DNA of 9,479 bases from an uncultured Planctomycetaceae bacterium (lineage in GTDB: Bacteria; Planctomycetota; Planctomycetia; Pirellulales; Pirellulaceae), in assembly GCA_903921945.1 (NCBI GenBank), contig CAIXSC010000089.1, positions 1-9,479 on the forward strand, given 5' to 3'. Positions 6,131 to 9,479 of the stretch are shown in pieces (within the stretch, counting starts at the first letter, position 1; each line of letters begins with the position of its first letter). The translations under genes were made by a program, and so were the position numbers. Below the pieces are notes generated by a model. The model worked only from the letters and a program-made list of their open reading frames with translations, searched no databases and was not told where the DNA came from.

Positions 6131-7674
6131 CTGACGATCGCTTCAACCACCGTGCCGTGGACGTCGGTGAGCCGATAGTCGCGGCCTTGGAATCGGTAGG
6201 TGAGTTGCTCGTGGTCGAAGCCTAGTTGGTGGAGCACGGTGGCGTGCAAATCATGGGCGTGGACGCGTTCATGGGCCGCGCCGAAACCGAGTTCATCGGT
6301 TTCCCCATACAGGTAGCCGGGTTTGAAACCGCCACCCGCCGCCCAGACGGTGAACGCGTCGATGTGATGGTCGCGGCCGAGCGTGTTGCGGTTCTCGCCC
6401 ATGGGCGTGCGGCCGAATTCGCCACCCCAGAGCACGATTGTGTCGTCGAGTAGACCGCGTTGCTTGAGGTCCAGTACGAGGGCCGCGCTGGCTTGGTCGA
6501 CTTCCTTGCAGACCCGCTCGAAGTCGGCATTCAGGTTTTCGCCGGGACCGCCATGGCTATCCCAGTTCGTGTGGTAGAGCTGCACGTACCGAACGCCGCG
6601 TTCGATCATCCGCCGCGCCAACAGGCAGTTTGTCGCGAAAGACGGGACGCCGGGCTGGGCTCCGTAAAGAGCGAGTGTCGCGGCCGTTTCGTTCCGCAGG
6701 TCGATCAATTCGGGCGTGCTCGCTTGCATCCGAAACGCCATTTCGTAGGCATTGATCCGGGTCAGGATTTCGGGATCGCCGGTCTCGGCCAGACGGGCTT
6801 GATTGAGGCGGGCGAGGCTCTCGTGGAAGTCGCGTTCCTGTTCACGTTCGATCCCGTCGGGACTTCGCAGGTGCAGAATGGGATCGCCCTTGCCACGAAA
6901 CGGCACACCCTGGAAGGACGTGGGAAGAAAGCCGCTGGCCCACAGCGAGGCGCCGCCCCGCGGACCGCGCGGGCCGCTTTGGAGAATCACGAACCCCGGC
7001 AAATCCCGTGAGGGACTCCCGAGGCCGTACACCACCCACGCGCCCATCGCGGGGCGGCCTGGGGCGGGAAAGCCGGTGTTCATCAACAGTTTGGCGGGCG
7101 CGTGGTTGAAGACGTCGGTCGCCATCGCGCGAATCCAGCAAACTTCATCAACGATTGCGCGGTGATGCGGCAACATTTCGCTAAGCGTCATCCCGCACTG
7201 CCCGTACCGGTCGAATTTTCGCGTGTTGCCGAGCAGCGTTTCGTTGCCCTTAAGGAATGCGAACCGGCGACCTTCCAGCAGGCTCGAGGGCGGCTTTTGG
7301 CCATGCAGATCGCGAAGCTTGGGTTTGTCGTCAAACAGTTCCAACTGGCTGGGGCCGCCGGCCATGAACAATTGGATGACTTGTTTGGCGCGGGCGGGCC
7401 GCGGCGGTTGACGCGGCGCCAAAGGCGCGGTGGGATCGATTCGCACGGGCGTGGCGCCGCGACAGTCGTCGTTCCACAGCGTTTGCAGGGCGAGTGCGCC
7501 GAGGCCGTGGCCAGCGACGCCCCAAGTTGCCGCTCCCCAGCCCGTGCCACCAAGGGCTGCGAACCCGCTCGCGGCCGCCGCTCGGCCACTCGCGGCAAGA
7601 AAATTTCGGCGGTCGGTGGCTGCGGTCGAACGACTCGATTCCGTGGTCGGCCGGCGGTCATCGGGCGCGGACAT
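6127..7674 (-). CDS. DUF1501 domain protein, Tat-exported
   Basis: The 515-residue protein starts with a Tat signal: RR at 22-23 in TDRRNFLAASGR, then an Ala/Gly-rich hydrophobic stretch to about 63. DUF1501 belongs to the alkaline phosphatase/sulfatase fold group, but its activity is unproven. Family marks appear in order: LFMAGGPSQLELFDDKP (102-118), NHAPAKLLMNTG (190-201), GRPAMGAWVVYGLGS (206-220), LPGFVIL (225-231), NWDSHGG (370-376), WGGEFGRTPMGE (416-427), GRDHH (433-437) and HDLHATVLHQLGFDH (474-488). The His/Asp residues in WDSHGG, GRDHH and HDLH are candidate metal or substrate ligands (inference). It lies 11 nt downstream of the DUF1553 gene with overlapping translation signals, the normal planctomycete arrangement, so the two probably act together at the cell envelope. 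The 3' end overlaps the convergent TIM-barrel gene, and no terminator lies between them. Complete and intact. Confidence 0.96.
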   Translation of the reverse strand: MSAPDDRRPTTESSRSTAATDRRNFLAASGRAAAASGFAALGGTGWGAATWGVAGHGLGALALQTLWNDDCRGATPVRIDPTAPLAPRQPPRPARAKQVIQLFMAGGPSQLELFDDKPKLRDLHGQKPPSSLLEGRRFAFLKGNETLLGNTRKFDRYGQCGMTLSEMLPHHRAIVDEVCWIRAMATDVFNHAPAKLLMNTGFPAPGRPAMGAWVVYGLGSPSRDLPGFVILQSGPRGPRGGASLWASGFLPTSFQGVPFRGKGDPILHLRSPDGIEREQERDFHESLARLNQARLAETGDPEILTRINAYEMAFRMQASTPELIDLRNETAATLALYGAQPGVPSFATNCLLARRMIERGVRYVQLYHTNWDSHGGPGENLNADFERVCKEVDQASAALVLDLKQRGLLDDTIVLWGGEFGRTPMGENRNTLGRDHHIDAFTVWAAGGGFKPGYLYGETDELGFGAAHERVHAHDLHATVLHQLGFDHEQLTYRFQGRDYRLTDVHGTVVEAIVS

Positions 7675-7682
7675 AGCATCGG

Positions 7683-7687
7683 CTCCT
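7683..7687 (-). promoter_or_regulatory. Shine-Dalgarno AGGAG of DUF1501, overlapping the upstream stop codon
   Basis: On the minus strand the DUF1553 gene ends in TAG immediately continued as TAGGAG. The AGGAG so formed is 8 nt before the DUF1501 ATG at 7674, an ideal spacing. This decides the DUF1501 start and suggests translational coupling of the two genes. It also shows that this genome does use Shine-Dalgarno sites for some genes. Confidence 0.75.
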
Positions 7688-9479
7688 ATTCGCGGGTCAC
7701 GAAATTGTCGGTGTTCATCACCAGCCTTGCGGCGCTGGTCAGCGCGTCGGTCCAGGCCGAAAGCCCCGACGAATCGGCCTTACCGGCGAGCGACTTCGCG
7801 AACGCCGCGTGTTGACGGTTCGTGAATTCGCGGGTGATCGACAGTTCCTCCGGGGCGGGTGGCCGGCCAAGGCTGAGCTGAAAGAGCCGGTCGAGTCGCC
7901 TTTCCAGTTGCTCGGCGCCCGAACCCGGGAATTCGCATTGCAACCGCTCGGCGAGTCCGCGGGCAATCTCCAGGAACGCCGGGTCGTTGGCGAGCGTCAG
8001 CGACTGAAGCGGCGTATTGGAGCGCACGCGGCGAGTACACGTTTGTTGGAAGTCGGGCGCGTCGAACGTGGTGAACAGCGGGTAAGGAGCGCTGCGGTAA
8101 AAAAACGTGTAGAGCCCGCGTCGATAGCGGTCGCCGCCGGCGGCCGCCGTCCAGTTCTTGACGGTCTGGGTGAACGCGTACACGCCTTCCGGTTGCGGTG
8201 GCCGAACACTGGGACCGCCGACCGTCCGATCGAGCAACCCGGACGCGGCTAGCGCCAGATCGCGCACGATCTCGCCTTCCACGCGAAACCGCTCCTGACG
8301 CGCGAGCCAAACGTTGCGTGGATCCTGAGCGATCAACTCGGGACGCAGACGCGACGATTGGCGGTAGGTCGCGCTGGTCAGAATCGCGCGTTGCAGTTGT
8401 TTGACGCTCCATCCATGCTCGATGAAGTCCCGCGCGAGCCAGTCGAGCAATTCGGGGTGGGAAGGCGGCACGCCTTGCGTTCCAAAGTCCTCATCCGTTT
8501 CCACCAGTCCGCGACCGAACAGCCGCATCCAAATTCGATTGGCCGCCACGCGACTCGGGAGCGGATTGTCCGGGGCGACCAGCCACCGCGCCAAATCAAG
8601 CCGAGATGCGGCGGCGGGAAGGGTTGGGGAGATGGCGCGAGGCACGTTCGGGGTCAATGGCCCCAAGACGCGGTCGGGGCGAGTGAAGTCGCCGCGAGTT
8701 AGCAGGAAAGTCGGTCGGGGCTGGGATAGTTCCCGCAAGACCATGAGTTGCGCGAGATTGGAATTGGGCTTCTTTTCCGGAGGCTTGGCTCGCGGTTCAA
8801 ACATCTCGAATGCGGCTTGAACCGTCTGTTTTTCGGCGGCCGATCGGTTCGCGGCCGGCTTACGCAGAGCATCGCGAAGCGCGACCAACGCCGGGTCGGC
8901 GGGGGGCGCGGCGGGCGAAACCGTCGTGTAATCCAATGCGAATCGACCGACAAGATAGTCCGGGTGAACTTCGTGCCGGAGTCGGAATTCGAGCGGTCGA
9001 TCGCCGACCAACAACGGTTCCGCCAGCACAAAAACCGCTTCATGGTCGGCGTTGAGCCGAGCAGCGCTGTTGGGGCCGATGTTGATGGCCCAGCCCGATT
9101 GCGGGTTGTCGTCGATCAATCCTGCGACACCGTAGCCCGGTTGTTCGTGGTCGGCCCAGACACGCACGAATTTCAACGGCTGGCCGTCCCAGCGCGCTTC
9201 GAAACGAGTCAAGACAAAATTGCCGTTGCCCGCCCGGCCCGGACCACGTTTGGGCAGCGAATCGTGAGTCATGGTCCGCAGACGAATCGCCATGATCCGC
9301 TCAGGACCGCGAGACCGGTTCGGCCCGGCCACCGCCGATGACGCCGACTCGGCCACCAAGTCGGCCGCCGGCTGGACAGCCGTCTTGTTCAACGCGTTGT
9401 TGGGCGTTTTGTTCGAAGCGTTGTTGGTCACGTTGTTCGACGCGTTGTTCGACGCGTTGTTCGACGCGTTGTTGGACGC
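7686..9479 (-). CDS. DUF1553 (PSD1) domain protein, C-terminal part (truncated by right edge)
   Basis: 597 residues are visible and the frame is open to the edge. An in-frame GTG at 9431 is inside the repeat and is unlikely to be the true start. Full-length relatives are about 800-1100 residues, with an N-terminal cytochrome-c-like PSCyt1 and DUF1549 (PSCyt2) that would lie outside the window. Visible residues, in order: Asn-rich repeat 1-32; a carbohydrate-binding/discoidin-like module opening with IRLRTMTHDSLP and GPGRAGNGNFVL (79-90), containing DDNPQSGWAI; a linker with the RGDFTRPDRVLGPLTP motif; then DUF1553 from about 290: SRLDLARWL, NRIWMRLFGRGLVET, DEDFGTQG, SHPELLDWLA, LTSATYRQSS, RRVRSNTPLQSL (about 483-494), ending in MNTDNFVTRE. 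These proteins are secreted and of unproven function, thought to act on complex polysaccharide or in electron transfer. Its stop codon overlaps the DUF1501 ribosome binding site, so the two form an operon. The break is a window edge, not a mutation. Confidence 0.95.
   Translation of the reverse strand, partial: ASNNASNNASNNASNNVTNNASNKTPNNALNKTAVQPAADLVAESASSAVAGPNRSRGPERIMAIRLRTMTHDSLPKRGPGRAGNGNFVLTRFEARWDGQPLKFVRVWADHEQPGYGVAGLIDDNPQSGWAINIGPNSAARLNADHEAVFVLAEPLLVGDRPLEFRLRHEVHPDYLVGRFALDYTTVSPAAPPADPALVALRDALRKPAANRSAAEKQTVQAAFEMFEPRAKPPEKKPNSNLAQLMVLRELSQPRPTFLLTRGDFTRPDRVLGPLTPNVPRAISPTLPAAASRLDLARWLVAPDNPLPSRVAANRIWMRLFGRGLVETDEDFGTQGVPPSHPELLDWLARDFIEHGWSVKQLQRAILTSATYRQSSRLRPELIAQDPRNVWLARQERFRVEGEIVRDLALAASGLLDRTVGGPSVRPPQPEGVYAFTQTVKNWTAAAGGDRYRRGLYTFFYRSAPYPLFTTFDAPDFQQTCTRRVRSNTPLQSLTLANDPAFLEIARGLAERLQCEFPGSGAEQLERRLDRLFQLSLGRPPAPEELSITREFTNRQHAAFAKSLAGKADSSGLSAWTDALTSAARLVMNTDNFVTRE
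9384..9479 (-). repeat. Coding tandem repeat, eight 12-bp units encoding xxN(N/K)
   Basis: The plus-strand unit gttgttcgacgc is exact at 9432-9443, 9444-9455 and 9456-9467. It has one mismatch at 9468-9479, and four more degenerate copies run back to 9384. In the DUF1553 frame (minus strand) these encode ASNN four times, then VTNN, ASNK, TPNN and ALNK. The outermost copies are nearly identical and the inner ones diverged, and the array reaches the window edge, so its full length is unknown. It lies in the region just before the NGNFVL module, where relatives have a flexible linker. Confidence 0.9.

Noticed and set aside
7102..7815. 237-codon plus-strand frame antisense to DUF1501/DUF1553
   Set aside because: No motif, and it crosses the junction of two firmly identified minus-strand genes.

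Overview
The window is GC-rich DNA from a bacterium, very probably a planctomycete (Pirellulales/Gemmatales type). The strongest evidence is the adjacent pair at the right: a DUF1553 (PSD1) protein with the GPGRAGNGNFVL motif, followed by a Tat-exported DUF1501 protein. This pair is a hallmark of Planctomycetota. A long Tat-exported Gfo/Idh/MocA oxidoreductase, a DoxX-like protein with a big insert and a TIM-barrel sugar isomerase/epimerase-like protein agree with it. I see no RNA genes, CRISPR, IS elements or phage genes.

Layout. Left block, minus strand: a D-2-hydroxyacid dehydrogenase (2051 to 1080), then a large membrane protein (from about 854) that runs off the left edge. Only 284 residues of it are visible, and they resemble the N-terminus of DUF4175-like proteins. 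A 273-bp divergent spacer (2052-2324) separates this block from the plus-strand block: DoxX-like membrane protein (2325-3251), Gfo/Idh/MocA oxidoreductase (3314-5104), and xylose-isomerase-like TIM barrel (5288-6130). Right block, minus strand: the DUF1553 protein enters from the right edge (9479 to 7686) and is followed after 11 nt by DUF1501 (7674 to 6127). The ribosome binding site of DUF1501 overlaps the DUF1553 stop codon. The TIM-barrel and DUF1501 genes converge and overlap by 4 nt.

How the genes may work together. The plus-strand trio looks like a small sugar- or polyol-oxidation module: an exported NAD(P)-type sugar oxidoreductase, a DoxX-type membrane protein that could be its redox or anchoring partner, and a cytosolic isomerase/epimerase-like enzyme. 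This is inference; no substrate can be read from the sequence. The DUF1553-DUF1501 pair is a separate conserved planctomycete unit of unknown substrate.

Both window ends lie inside in-frame tandem repeats: 9/18-bp units encoding (T/K)TE at the left, and 12-bp units encoding xxN(N/K) at the right. This suggests that the window is a short-read contig that broke at repeats, and that both edge genes are truncated by the assembly rather than by biology. Nothing here is clearly a new defence or mobile system. The less ordinary points are the charged inserts in the DoxX and Gfo/Idh proteins, the coding minisatellites, a possible CTG start, and a small repeat/hairpin cluster at 5117-5165.
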